From assembly GCF_014696625.1 (NCBI RefSeq), contig NZ_JACJQL010000030.1, forward strand, positions 1 to 64,000: a stretch of 64,000 nucleotides of DNA, given 5' to 3'. This document shows positions 34,566-43,758 of the stretch, in pieces (within the stretch, counting starts at the first letter, position 1; every line of letters starts with the position of its first letter). The DNA is from Nostoc parmelioides FACHB-3921 (GTDB lineage Bacteria > Cyanobacteriota > Cyanobacteriia > Cyanobacteriales > Nostocaceae). Position numbers and translations under genes: made by a program. A model generated the notes under the pieces. The model was given only the letters and a program-made list of their open reading frames with translations. It made no database searches and was not told where the DNA came from.

Positions 34566-36338
34566 ATGGCAACACGCTCTGCTCACCCCCTCCCGCATTT
34601 ACTACGCTATGCTAAACCCTATCAACTTCAAATTTGCGGTGCAGTTCTTTGTTCGATTTTGCGTACTCTATTAGACCTAGCACCACCTTTTCTCATCGGT
34701 ATTGCGGTAAATGTGGTAGTCGAACGAAAAACTTCGTTAATTGCGCGGTTTGGCATTCAAAATCCCCTGACTCAGTTATTAGTATTGTCTATGTTGACGA
34801 TCGCCGTCTGGGGTTTAGAATCCCTCAGCCAATATGCAGCCGACAAACTCTGGCGTAATTTAGCACAAGCCCTACAGCACGAACTACGAGTTGATACTTA
34901 CAACCACTTACAATCATTAGAACTCGGCTACTTTGAAGACCGCAGCACGGGCATCTTGCTATCTATTCTTAATGATGATATCAACCAGCTTGAGCGGTTT
35001 CTCAACTTTGGCGCTCAGAACCTCATCAACTTTTTCACACGAGTATTTGCGGTGGGAATGAGCTTTTTGCTGCTCGCTCCCGGTATTGCGTGGATGGCGA
35101 TGTTACCCATCCCGTTTATCCTATGGGGAACTTTTACCTTTCAATCCCGTTTAGCTCCCCGCTATGACACAGTACGCGATCGCGCCGGGATTATCAGCGA
35201 TCGCCTGGCTAACAACATTTCTGGTATTGCCACCATCAAAAGCTTTACGGCTGAAGCTTATGAAAGCGATCGCGTTTACCAAGAAAGTGATGTCTATCGT
35301 CGCAGTAACAAAAAGGCGATCGCCTTAAGTGTAGCTTTTCAGCCCGTGCTGAGATTTTTGATTTTACTAGGGTTTGTACTGACGCTGTATTTGGGTGGTC
35401 GGGAAGTGCTTCAGGGTAGCCTGAGTGTGGGTACTTATGGCTTTATGGTATTTATTGTGCAAGATTTACTCTGGCCGTTCACGGAACTGAGTGAAATCAT
35501 GGATGAATATCAGCGAGCGATGGCATCGGTGCGGCGTGTCATGGGTTTACTGGATACTGCGATCTCAATTCCCCACGGTAATAATTCCTTACCAATTGCA
35601 ACTATAGCCCGTCAAGTGCAATTTGATAATATTACCTTTGCCTACAGCGATCGCAACGATATACTCAAAAATTTATCTCTCCAGATTCCCAGAGGAGCCA
35701 CAATTGGTATTGTGGGAGCAACGGGTTCTGGTAAAAGTACGTTAGTTAAACTACTACTACGGTTTTATGAAGTACAAAATGGACGTATTTTAATTGACGA
35801 CATTAATATCCGCGACCTCAATTTATTCGATTTACGGCGTTGTATTGGTTGGGTAAGTCAGGATGTGTTTTTATTTCACGGTACGGTGGCTGAGAATATT
35901 GCTTATGGTAGCTTTGATGCAAGTCACGATGAAATTATCCATGCTGCCAAGTTAGCTGAAGCTCACGAATTTATTGTGCAACTACCCCTCCAGTACGATA
36001 CTATCGTGGGCGAAAGAGGTCAAAAGCTTTCTGGTGGTCAACGCCAACGTATTGCTATAGCCCGTGCTATTCTCAAAGACCCACCAATTTTGATTTTGGA
36101 TGAAGCGACATCTGCGGTGGATAATGAGACGGAAGCGGCGATTCAAAAGTCACTGGCGATGATTACCCAAAATCGCACGACAATTGCGATCGCTCACCGT
36201 CTTTCGACAATTCGCCACAGTCATTGTATTTATGTGATGAATGATGGTCAAATTTTCGAGCAGGGTCAGCATGAGGAGTTACTAGCACTTAATGGTATCT
36301 ATGCTAGTCTTTGGCGCGTGCAGTCTGGTACTCATTAA
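34566..36338 (+). CDS. ABC exporter, fused permease and ATPase
   Basis: 590 residues. Six-helix type-IV (exporter) transmembrane domain (about 20-310), then a nucleotide-binding domain: Walker A GATGSGKST at about 383-391, Q-loop WVSQDVFLFHG, signature LSGGQRQRIAIARAI at about 488, Walker B ILILDEATSAVD and the H-loop IAHRLST. Exporter-type ABC half-transporters in siderophore clusters are either siderophore efflux pumps or, in some cyanobacteria and actinobacteria, importers. It starts 19 bases after the binding protein, so it belongs to the same operon. A lipid or drug exporter is the alternative. Confidence 0.88.
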   Translation: MATRSAHPLPHLLRYAKPYQLQICGAVLCSILRTLLDLAPPFLIGIAVNVVVERKTSLIARFGIQNPLTQLLVLSMLTIAVWGLESLSQYAADKLWRNLAQALQHELRVDTYNHLQSLELGYFEDRSTGILLSILNDDINQLERFLNFGAQNLINFFTRVFAVGMSFLLLAPGIAWMAMLPIPFILWGTFTFQSRLAPRYDTVRDRAGIISDRLANNISGIATIKSFTAEAYESDRVYQESDVYRRSNKKAIALSVAFQPVLRFLILLGFVLTLYLGGREVLQGSLSVGTYGFMVFIVQDLLWPFTELSEIMDEYQRAMASVRRVMGLLDTAISIPHGNNSLPIATIARQVQFDNITFAYSDRNDILKNLSLQIPRGATIGIVGATGSGKSTLVKLLLRFYEVQNGRILIDDINIRDLNLFDLRRCIGWVSQDVFLFHGTVAENIAYGSFDASHDEIIHAAKLAEAHEFIVQLPLQYDTIVGERGQKLSGGQRQRIAIARAILKDPPILILDEATSAVDNETEAAIQKSLAMITQNRTTIAIAHRLSTIRHSHCIYVMNDGQIFEQGQHEELLALNGIYASLWRVQSGTH

Positions 36339-36438
36339 TACTTTCTTTTAACTATTTTTGATAACTACAGGCAAGCCTTACACAACTTTTATTAGTAGTT
36401 TTACAGCACTTAAAAATTTTCTTGAGGAAGCTGTGATT

Positions 36439-37191
36439 ATGGATAATTTAGATTCATTAAAAAGCAAATTCAATACTCAGGGTTATCGATTCACCCCTCA
36501 ACGCCAATTAATTTTTGACTTTTTTCAAACTCTGCCAACAGGTAAACATTTAAGTGCTGAGTCACTACACCTGTTACTGCTAGAACGTGGGGAAGCAATG
36601 AGTTTATCTACGGTTTACCGTATCCTCAAAATCATGACTAATATGGGGATTATCCGAGAAGTAGAATTGGCACAAGCACAAAAACATTACGAACTCAACA
36701 CCATCTCTACCCATCATCACCATATTGTGTGTGTTCAATGTCATCAGATTATTGAGTTTGAAAATAAATTTATTCTCCAACAAGGCTTAAGACAAGTAGA
36801 AACAATAGGATGGCAACTAATTGATTGTAAATTTACACTGCAAACTATTTGCCCAGAAGCTCTACAAAGGGGATGGCCGAAAATATCTAGTAATTGGGTG
36901 TGTCCTCGATTTCTCAAGGCAGACAAAGAAAAAAACTCAACTCATCAGCAACCAGATTTAAAGACCGGTATCAAAGAAAAATCTGAGCGTCGCATCGATT
37001 TAAAAGGAGAATATATTGTAGTTTATATACCCAAAGATGAGATTGAGAACTGTCAACACAAAGCAAAGTTGATTACAGGATGGCGTTTTTCAAGAACAGA
37101 TAAAACCTGGCATTTCCCTGTAGAAAAATCTTCAGATGTACTAAACCTTTTTCCAGGATACGAAATAGATCCAAAAATATTGAAAATTTGA
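36439..37191 (+). CDS. Fur-family regulator with unusual C-terminal extension
   Basis: About 250 residues from the ATG at 36439 (GAGGAAG upstream; the earlier frame has no support). Residues 1-140 are a Fur winged helix and dimer domain: GYRFTPQRQLIFDFF, LSLSTVYRILKIMTNMGIIR-like helix, HHHHIVCVQCHQIIEF. Only the first CxxC is intact; where the second should be there is TICPEAL. After ~150 comes an extra ~70-residue domain (GEYIVVYIPKDEIENC, AKLITGWRFSRTDKTWHFPV, LFPGYEIDP) that Fur proteins normally lack. It closes the siderophore cassette and presumably represses it with iron; the extra domain may bind a partner or nucleic acid. Confidence 0.8.
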   Translation: MDNLDSLKSKFNTQGYRFTPQRQLIFDFFQTLPTGKHLSAESLHLLLLERGEAMSLSTVYRILKIMTNMGIIREVELAQAQKHYELNTISTHHHHIVCVQCHQIIEFENKFILQQGLRQVETIGWQLIDCKFTLQTICPEALQRGWPKISSNWVCPRFLKADKEKNSTHQQPDLKTGIKEKSERRIDLKGEYIVVYIPKDEIENCQHKAKLITGWRFSRTDKTWHFPVEKSSDVLNLFPGYEIDPKILKI

Positions 37192-37244
37192 TGCTACTCA
37201 TTCCTGCACCCGATGCCGCCGCACCACAACAATTCGCTTCGGGG

Positions 37245-37320
37245 CTAACGCACCGGATACCGCCGCATCATCTCCCGCAAAGCCACCGCCTCACCATCCG
37301 GCGTGTACACGACCTCACCC
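37245..37320 (-). pseudogene. 3' fragment of the backbone wHTH gene
   Basis: On the minus strand it reads VVYTPDGEAVALREMMRRYP, the same end as the wHTH protein at 20871-21968. Nothing upstream of it belongs to that gene. It marks the right edge of the siderophore cassette, whose left edge is backbone A. Confidence 0.7.
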
Positions 37321-37392
37321 AATACGGTTCGGAGAAGCAGAGGAGGCAGGGGAGGAAAGGAGGTTATTTTCATAATTTACGCTATGTGCGAC

Positions 37393-37735
37393 TTAATATT
37401 CTGTAACAAGATGGTCGAACTGAAGTGGGTCATAATTGTGGCGATTAAGCCAAAAACAGACAGTATGAGCTAAAATCTTGCGATTGAGACGACTGGTAAG
37501 ATGCCACATATCTCTAACTCGAATCTTTTCTATATGAAATCTTTCCACTAATTGACCAATTACTGTTTCAATGAGGCGACGAAAGCGTTGCATTAATCGA
37601 ACTGAAGATTGACTACGAGAGTCAGACATATTAGAACGCAGAGGGGTTTGTAAATTAATACCCACTCTTTCAAGTTCTCCTGACAAAAACTGACTTAAAT
37701 AACCCTTGTCTGCAATTAATAAACCTTGTTTGGTG
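37393..37735 (-). pseudogene. IS982-family transposase, 3' part
   Basis: On the minus strand, DKSTKQGLLIADKGYLSQFL, then LIETVIGQLVERFHIEKIRV, RDMWHLTSRLNRKILAHTVC, the typical end of IS982 transposases (DKGY block and the ETV-x-QL glutamate helix). The N-terminal half is missing; it is joined directly to a piece of an Rpn gene. Confidence 0.7.
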
Positions 37736-37808
37736 GATTTGTCAATAACTCAAATAACAAACTGGGAGATTGTTGAAATAACTTATAAAATATCGAATCT
37801 CGGCGCAT
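37728..37808 (-). pseudogene. 5' fragment of Rpn-family (PD-(D/E)XK) gene
   Basis: From ATG on the minus strand it reads MRRDSIFYKLFQQSPSLLFE and LLTNPP, the start of Rpn/DUF2887 recombination-promoting nuclease genes, then runs into the IS982 piece. The start and upstream region (37795-37858) recur at 38517-38583 as a direct repeat in which the start codon is lost. Confidence 0.65.
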
Positions 37809-37934
37809 GGAAGATTGGCTTAAACCTTGGGAAGAATTTTAGCAGCGAATAGGTGTTGCCGTAGAATGTATGAAAAAATTTAGTACAGAGTGCAACTCTC
37901 CCTTGCTCCCTGCTTCCCTGCTTTTTCAACTCAC

Positions 37935-38513
37935 CTACCTGTGATTGACTATTCCTCTTCGTCTGGATTCGATACGACGTAATCGACGCAATTCAACCCC
38001 AATCGAACCACCAATGGGATATCCCCAATCAATTGGTTCATCTCTTCCGATTCGATCAAATAGTCCATCTAAACGAGATGCACTACCAGAGAGGAACTTG
38101 TAGAAGTAATGTTGTAAACCTTGTGCGATCGCAATCGAGATGACAATCCAGAAACCAAGGCTATCAGATAAAAGCAAAAAAATCTCGCTCGATAAAAACC
38201 CTAGTAGGACTTTCACTGTACCAATCATGACGATCAGCAGCGTAGTAGTTTGTCCTAAGACGTAAATTACTCTAAACACTGGAAGCCAAAACCTTATAAT
38301 AGATTTGGCAATTAGACGGAAATAGCAGTTCAATAGGTAAATTGTCCAGAAACATACAATCAAACTGGATAAGAAGACACTTAAGGCAATTCCTAAGTGA
38401 TATAACGACCAGTTTGCAAGGGGATAGGTAGTGAGGTAAATTCCCCAAGGAAATATTATTAGCCAGTGAATAAACGAAATTCCCACCCATTGACCGACAA
38501 GGTATTTTTTCAT
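37935..38513 (-). CDS. small membrane protein, unknown function
   Basis: 192 residues with four hydrophobic segments (FIHWLIIFPWGIYLTTYPLA, LGIALSVFLSSLIVCFWTIY, TTTLLIVMIGTVKVLLGFLS, LGFWIVISIAIAQGLQHYFY) and a basic soluble tail with many Arg (VELRRLRRIESRRRG). No family recognised. It lies between two direct repeats of an Rpn gene head, so it may have arrived with or between those pieces. Confidence 0.5.
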   Translation of the reverse strand: MKKYLVGQWVGISFIHWLIIFPWGIYLTTYPLANWSLYHLGIALSVFLSSLIVCFWTIYLLNCYFRLIAKSIIRFWLPVFRVIYVLGQTTTLLIVMIGTVKVLLGFLSSEIFLLLSDSLGFWIVISIAIAQGLQHYFYKFLSGSASRLDGLFDRIGRDEPIDWGYPIGGSIGVELRRLRRIESRRRGIVNHR

Positions 38514-38516
38514 GAT

Positions 38517-38583
38517 CTATCGAATCTCGACCTATGGAAGATTTGCTGATATCTTGGGAAAATTTGAGCAGCGACTTGGGGCG
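38517..38583 (-). repeat. direct repeat of Rpn gene head
   Basis: Matches 37795-37858 (shared ATCGAATCTCG and GGAAGATT, CTTGGGAA, GAGCAGCGA-like blocks). It reads GRDSI without a start codon. Confidence 0.5.
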
Positions 38584-39612
38584 ATCGCGTCATAGCTGAC
38601 ACCCAAACAACTATACAGAATTATTGATAAATCCTCAATACCTTAGCCAAAATAAGAGGGTGAAGAGAGAGGGCTGATGTAGTAGAGTTATTGTCTTCCC
38701 AAACGACAACTCAAAAGCCACAATCAACCCATGCCCGATATCTTATCACTGCTGCAATGCCTATTACCGCAGATAAACGTCACGACGATGCGTCAGTTGA
38801 ACCAGATAATCATTGCGATGTTAGCAATGAGTGGGCGAGTCACCATGTTGGGAATTGCCCGTTGGACAGGGGAACAAGGTAGCTACCGGACAATGGGGAG
38901 ATTTTTTTCGACAGTGATACCGTGGGCAACATTGTTTTGGCTGTTTTTTCGGAAATATTTGTGGCGCGAAAATGATGTGTATTTGTTGGCAGGAGATGAA
39001 GTTGTAGTTAGTAAATCGGGTAAGCAAACTTATGGGGTAGATAGATTTTTTTCTAGCTTGGCTAGTAAACCAATTAATGGTTTATCTTTCTTCGTATTGT
39101 CATTAGTAAGCGTAGAAGAAAGGCAATCATTTCCAATCGGAATAGAACAGGTAATCAAAAGTGATGCCCAAATAAATAGCACCTCGCCAACCAAAAAAGT
39201 AGAAGCAAAACAGAAACGTGGACGGGGACGACCAAAAGGCAGTAAAAACAAAAACAAAGCCGAAGTGATATTAACATCTGAACTGTTGCTAATTAAAAAG
39301 ATGATTAATTCATTATTCGAGTTAATAGCTCACTTTATCCCCCTGAAATACTTGGTAGTAGATGGTCATTTTGGTAACAACAATGCTTTACAGATGGCAC
39401 GACAAGTTAATTTGCACATAATTTCCAAGTTACGCCATGATTCGGCATTATACATCCCTTATGAAAATCCTAACTCCAGTAAACGCTCTCGTCGTAAATA
39501 CGGTGACAAACTAGACTATCGTAATCTACCTGACAAATACTTTTGTAAAAGCACAATTGATAAAAATATTCAAACTGATGTTTATCAAGCCACTCTGCTT
39601 CATAAGAGACTA

Positions 39613-40507
39613 TTTATAAAGTAAATCTTTAGGATACAAGACGACGTAGCATAATCCTAGTCATAACAGCATATATGGCTGCTTCGCTCATCTCTGAAAG
39701 ACGCTCATAATCCTTACTGAGACGATGGTACTGGTTGAACCAACCAAATGTTCTTTCAACTACCCAACGTTTAGGCAAAACCTGAAATTCTTTTTCGGTA
39801 CGTCTTATGACTTCAACATGAGCTTGGATCATCAGCCAAACCGAAAGAGCAAATTTATCACCGTCATAACCGGAATCAACCCATAAAACTTCCACTTTTT
39901 CCAGTAATTCCGGGCGTTCCTCTAATAGTTCCATGAGTGCATAGGCAGCCAGTAATCGTTCCGGGGCATTCGCTTCACTCACAACGACTTTTAACAAAAG
40001 TCCCAAGCTATCAACCAAAGTCTGCCGCTTTCTTCCTTTTACCTTTTTACATCCATCAAAACCATACACATCCCCTTTTTTTGATCAGTCTTGACCGACT
40101 GACTATCTGCGGCTATCGCGCTAGGTTGTGTTGATTTACCTAATCTTGTGCGAACTTGACCACGCAATGTATGGTTTAATTTTTCCCAAACCCCTTGACG
40201 CTGCCATTTGCGGTAGTAGTGGTATACAGTCGAGCTTGGTGGAAAGTCCCCTGGAAGCATATTCCATTGACATCCAGTTTTCAAGTGATAGTAGATGGCA
40301 TTGCATATTTCACGCATATCTGTTGTGCGTGGATGCCCTCCTTCTTTAGCTGCTGGAATCAAGGGAGCCAGGATTTCCCACTCCATATCAGTTAAGTCTG
40401 TAGGGTAAGACTTTCGCGCCATAACTAACTATGTAAATACACTGTGTATGAAGTATTTTATCCTCGCCATAAATCTTTTCTTCTCGCTTTTAGATTTACT
40501 TTATAAA
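39613..40507 (-). mobile_element. IS5-family insertion sequence (IS427-like), 895 bp
   Basis: Ends TTTATAAAGTAAATCT and its exact inverse (16 bp) with a TA duplication on both sides (39611-39612 and 40508-40509). It carries one transposase in two overlapping frames and appears intact. Confidence 0.85.
39629..40422 (-). CDS. IS5-family transposase made by programmed -1 frameshift
   Basis: Upstream frame 40422-40039 (127 residues; DLTDMEWEILAPLIPAAKEG, AIYYHLKTGCQWNMLPGDFP, AADSQSVKT). Downstream frame 40069-39629 (YGFDGCKKVKGRKR, LWVDSGYDGDKF, RWVVERTFGWFNQYHRLSKD). The DDE triad is thus split over the frames. The overlap contains A_AAA_AAG at about 40073-40079, the classic efficient -1 slip site; shifting there joins QKKG-like to GDVYGFDG as in other members. 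Full product about 260 residues. Confidence 0.85.
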
Positions 40508-41024
40508 TAACCTCTAAGGAATTTGCACAGGCTCTTAATGTAGTAATTTTGGTCAAAATCAATCTTTATACTCATGCTCGTAGCCATGTAATTTTATTTT
40601 CCAGCGACCTGGATTTGAATGCTGATAAAATCATCGATTATTACAAACTTCGCTTTCAAATCGAGTTTAACTTCCGTGATGCCAAGCAATTTTGGGGTTT
40701 AGAAGATTTTATGAATCTGTCCCAGACTGCTGTGACTAATGCGGCTAATCTTGCTTTCTTTATGGTCAATTTATCTCATCATCTTCTTGTTGATTTCCGC
40801 AAATATAATCCTGACTCTGGCATTATTGACCTGAAAGCTTATTACCGTGGTTTTCGATATGTCCGTGAAATCTTAAAAATGCTTCCTCAAAAGCCTGAGC
40901 CTATTTTATTAGCGCAAATTTTTGCCAAGCTCACTTCTTTAGGGCGTATTCATCCCAGTTCTACGGGCATTGAACCCTCGTAGTTTGGCTAAGGTATTGT
41001 ATTACCGCAAAATAAAGTTAAGTT

Positions 41025-41332
41025 CTAGCTAACTTTCTGCTCTGCAAACAGTGACAACTGCCCCGGAGAAACATTACCTCTGCCAAAACGGTGGTATGAC
41101 AGGTGACAGCCACTACACAGACAAACTAAGTTTTCTAAGCGATTGTCAGACGGATCTCTATTCCAATGGTGTACTTGCAATGTGTGGGCTTTACGCTCAG
41201 AAAAAGTTAAATTATCGGGTTTTTCCCTGGACGTAAGCAGACTCTACCGCACTTAGCGCAACGCCAGTTAGAAGCCGCTTTCAATGCTGTGGCTAGTTGT
41301 TTCCAATTATCTGGATACAGATCCTGACTCAT
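41025..41332 (-). pseudogene. HNH endonuclease gene, frameshifted
   Basis: From ATG 41332: MSQDLYPDNWKQLATALKAA, NWRCAKCGRVCLRPGK, then a stop. One frame over it goes on NLTFSERKAHTLQVHHWNRD, PSDNRLENLVCLCSGCHLSY and a tail to 41025. That is a complete HNH nuclease (C-x2-C, HHWN, NL-x-LC-x2-CH) broken by one frameshift near 41220. A sequencing error cannot be excluded. Confidence 0.7.
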
Positions 41333-41515
41333 AACAGTGTTCTTGCAACTTAGGAAGCGAGTAAATGGCTGAATCACCACAAAAGCTTACCGCATTCATC
41401 AGGCCAATTCAAATACTCTTGCGTTGACTACGGTGATCGCATCTCATACTTTACCAAACCCCGTACTTGCTACAATCGAATCAATTGAAACTGCCAACTA
41501 TTTTTTTTAGCAGGT

Positions 41516-41998
41516 ATGTCAAGTTTTTGGTTTTGGGAACGTGATTCGGTTGAATACGAAATTTTCAAGAAATATGAACGGGCATTAGTTACTCTTGGCG
41601 TAAACTTTTCTCTTGAGCAAGTTAGTGAAGCCCTAGAAAGTTGCACTTGTGGGCTAGAAGATGCGTTTAGAAGCACAATCGACTATGCTTTGTGGTTACA
41701 AAAGAATGAAAAACAAGTTTACCCAAATGCTATTCTGATTCGTGCTTTGCAGGAGCAATGGAAGCCTATGGCATGGTCTGATGACTACCTGGAACTACCA
41801 AGCTTAGAATCACCAGGACAAAGGTGGTTGAATACCGCCGCGTCAACCTGGGGATATGATGTACGCAATCGACTTGTAGCTGACGTTGTTTATGATGAAG
41901 GCACAGAATTTATTAAGTTCACCAACGGGAAAGAAATTAAGGTAGAGACTGCATGGCGTTGGGAATGGCAACGAGTTCTCGAATATGCCACTAATTAA
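41516..41998 (+). CDS. hypothetical protein
   Basis: 160 residues, no recognised family. MSSFWFWERDSVEYEIFKKY, LEQVSEALESCTCGLEDAFR, ILIRALQEQWKPMAWSDDYL, then a small beta part (NRLVADVVYDEGTEFIKFTN, GKEIKVETAWRWEW). Soluble, mixed fold, no signal. An HTH-like start is possible. It stands alone between the HNH remnant and repeats. Coding looks real because codon use and length are normal. Confidence 0.5.
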   Translation: MSSFWFWERDSVEYEIFKKYERALVTLGVNFSLEQVSEALESCTCGLEDAFRSTIDYALWLQKNEKQVYPNAILIRALQEQWKPMAWSDDYLELPSLESPGQRWLNTAASTWGYDVRNRLVADVVYDEGTEFIKFTNGKEIKVETAWRWEWQRVLEYATN

Positions 41999-42061
41999 AG
42001 GGCGTAGGAGTAATCGTAAGTATAAATTTGCATAACTCAACAGATAAACAAAGATAAATAT

Positions 42062-42149
42062 TGCGAATTGCGTTGGCGTTAGCCTTCCGCTTGCGGTATT
42101 GCGAATTGGTTTTATTCCTTGTAAGTGCCTAAGTGCCTAAGTGCCTAAG
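42062..42149. repeat. short tandem repeats: ATTGCGA heptamers and GTGCCTAA octamers
   Basis: ATTGCGAATTGCG near 42062 and GTGCCTAA repeated about three times at 42124-42149. Typical short tandemly repeated sequences of filamentous cyanobacteria. Non-coding as far as I can see. Confidence 0.7.
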
Positions 42150-42298
42150 GGGAGCAACGCGAAAAAGTGAGATCGGGATTTAATTCTCAGTTATATAGCT
42201 AGATTCTCAATAAAAACAGATTTTTCGCTGTGATCGCAGCTTGAAATACGTGATTTAGTACCCTAATTTTAAACACCTCACCAAATCGCGTTGCTCCC
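42150..42298. mobile_element. 149-bp MITE with 9-bp target duplication
   Basis: Ends GGGAGCAACGCGA and TCGCGTTGCTCCC (13 bp exact, weaker match to about 22 bp), flanked on both sides by GTGCCTAAG (42141-42149 and 42299-42307). No ORF inside. Because the target is itself a tandem repeat, the true duplication may be 8 or 9 bp. Confidence 0.65.
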
Positions 42299-42301
42299 GT
42301 G

Positions 42302-42448
42302 CCTAAGTGGTATCGTCACATCAAACATAAAGTTCAGGAGCCAGGAGGTCGAAGGCAGTTCTTGCTGGAGGAACCCGCGCTTAAAAACGTGGGATTGAAG
42401 CAAGGACGCTTTGCATCTCGTGGCACTCTCACTCGATACAATGATTAG
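42302..42448 (+). pseudogene. C-terminal gene fragment
   Basis: The frame PKWYRHIKHKVQEPGGRRQF, LLEEPALKNVGLKQGRFASR, GTLTRYND and stop has protein-like composition but no start. Upstream it runs into the MITE and octamer repeats. Parent not recognised. From 42449 to 42894 I see only AT-rich DNA. Confidence 0.4.
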
Positions 42449-42894
42449 AGTTGCTGAGTATGAGCGTGATTATATCTCAAGGGTGCATTGGGATTGCCCA
42501 AACTTAAAATGCGGCTGGATGGATGATACTCTGTAGACAAATGCCAAAGGCAGTAAACTACGCATCATTAACAAAAAAGCGATCTCCTTACAGTATTGTA
42601 AGTTTATTTCTGCTTACTTATAATCCCTATTAGGGGTTGTGTCAACTTGCTTGAAAATTGCTTTATTCAAGGTCTAAATCTAATATTTAACTATATATTT
42701 ATATAGGTTTGTAAAATTTGCTTGATTTCTTAATCAAGCAAATAAGAGAATAAATGCTACATAATCTACATAATATTTATGGTTTGAGAGGATGGAGTAT
42801 TTTGCATATCTGCTCAGAGCTAAGGACATTTTGACTTCTTCACGCAGATTTGACTTAAGTGGCATTTATTCTTTAGTAGGAAGAAAGTAGCTAA

Positions 42895-43758
42895 ATGGAA
42901 ATTAATACTACATTTCATAATAAGTGCAACAAAGATTCTGATCCGAACTTAGGCTACTACCCCAAACCGGGCTGGGAATGGCAAAAACCTGAACCGAAAA
43001 CCTATCTTGTAAAGCATAGTTTAGCTAAATACGCCCAAGCTTGGATACTCAACCTTGTTGAATTTGTTCACTGGATTCTACTCATTCCATCATTTATTTT
43101 ATCCTTTATTATTTTTCAACATTCTGATGTGTTAGTTTCTCGCCTGGGAACAGACTTACAAGTATATTTGCTGTCGGTTGCTCCTCTAATTCAGGCTTTT
43201 GCTGGCTTAGTTGCCGTTGTTATGCACGAGTATGAAGGCTGGCAAGTTGTGTATTTTCAGAACCCACTTGATTCTGACTTCAATATTAAGGATTGCAACA
43301 ACCAATGGTTGCGTGAAGTAGCATATAAAATGCTATTTTTTCTTCAAGTGGTTGGACTTTTAGCTTTTTCTCTAGGAGTGTTTGGAGTTAGCTATATAAC
43401 TCTTATCTTTGCAACTGTAAGTATCCTTATTGCATTTTTTGGGCCGCAAAACCCTAAAGCCACTTTCTATTTTAACAATCAGCCTGTATTTCCTATTTCC
43501 CTATGGCTGGTTGCAGTATTTGTTGTCAATGCAATTGTTAATTTTGTGGCATATTATCACCTCTTTGGTTTAGCTTTACAATCTGCAAGCTTCCCAAGCG
43601 CTCTGGCAGTTTTAGCACCAATCCTTTTTATGGTAGGTGGTGTGATTGAAGGAGTACTAGCTGAATCTACCTTCAACCAATGGATACATTTTTTAGCTGT
43701 TATTTTTCTCAATCTTGGTCTACTAACACAGATATATTTATTTGGTTTCCTGTGGTAA
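42895..43758 (+). CDS. multi-pass membrane protein, unknown function
   Basis: 287 residues. A ~55-residue soluble start (GYYPKPGWEWQKPEPKTYLV) is followed by six or seven hydrophobic segments, beginning IPSFILSFIIFQHS and ending LAVIFLNLGLLTQIYLFGFL. No transporter or enzyme motif recognised. Monocistronic. From 43759 to 44246 there is no clear gene; a short frame from 43798 and its neighbour frame (PIVTVVAPGELLLGRLVSGG) look like a decayed gene end. Confidence 0.5.
   Translation: MEINTTFHNKCNKDSDPNLGYYPKPGWEWQKPEPKTYLVKHSLAKYAQAWILNLVEFVHWILLIPSFILSFIIFQHSDVLVSRLGTDLQVYLLSVAPLIQAFAGLVAVVMHEYEGWQVVYFQNPLDSDFNIKDCNNQWLREVAYKMLFFLQVVGLLAFSLGVFGVSYITLIFATVSILIAFFGPQNPKATFYFNNQPVFPISLWLVAVFVVNAIVNFVAYYHLFGLALQSASFPSALAVLAPILFMVGGVIEGVLAESTFNQWIHFLAVIFLNLGLLTQIYLFGFLW

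Larger units (their letters stand above)
38731..40983 (+). pseudogene. IS4-like transposase, interrupted by IS insertion
   Basis: Two halves, 38731-39612 and 40510-40983, join in frame once the nested element and one TA are removed (HKRL then TSKEFAQAL), giving about 450 residues. The DDE core is visible: LAGDEVVVSKSGK, LVVDGHFGNN and the IS4-type YREK motif in DYYKLRFQIEFNFRDAKQ. A lysine/glycine-rich segment (KQKRGRGRPKGSKNKNK) lies in the middle. It would work if the IS5-type element left precisely. Confidence 0.8.
38636..40999 (+). mobile_element. IS4-like insertion sequence split by an IS5-family element
   Basis: Terminal inverted repeats CAATACCTTAGCCAAA (38636-38651) and TTTGGCTAAGGTATTG (40984-40999), exact over 16 bases. 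No convincing target duplication is seen. The transposase inside is broken by the nested element at 39613-40507. Confidence 0.8.

Noticed and set aside
42124..42149. Possible CRISPR-like array from GTGCCTAA repeats
   Set aside because: The unit is eight bases with no spacers; it is a cyanobacterial short tandem repeat.
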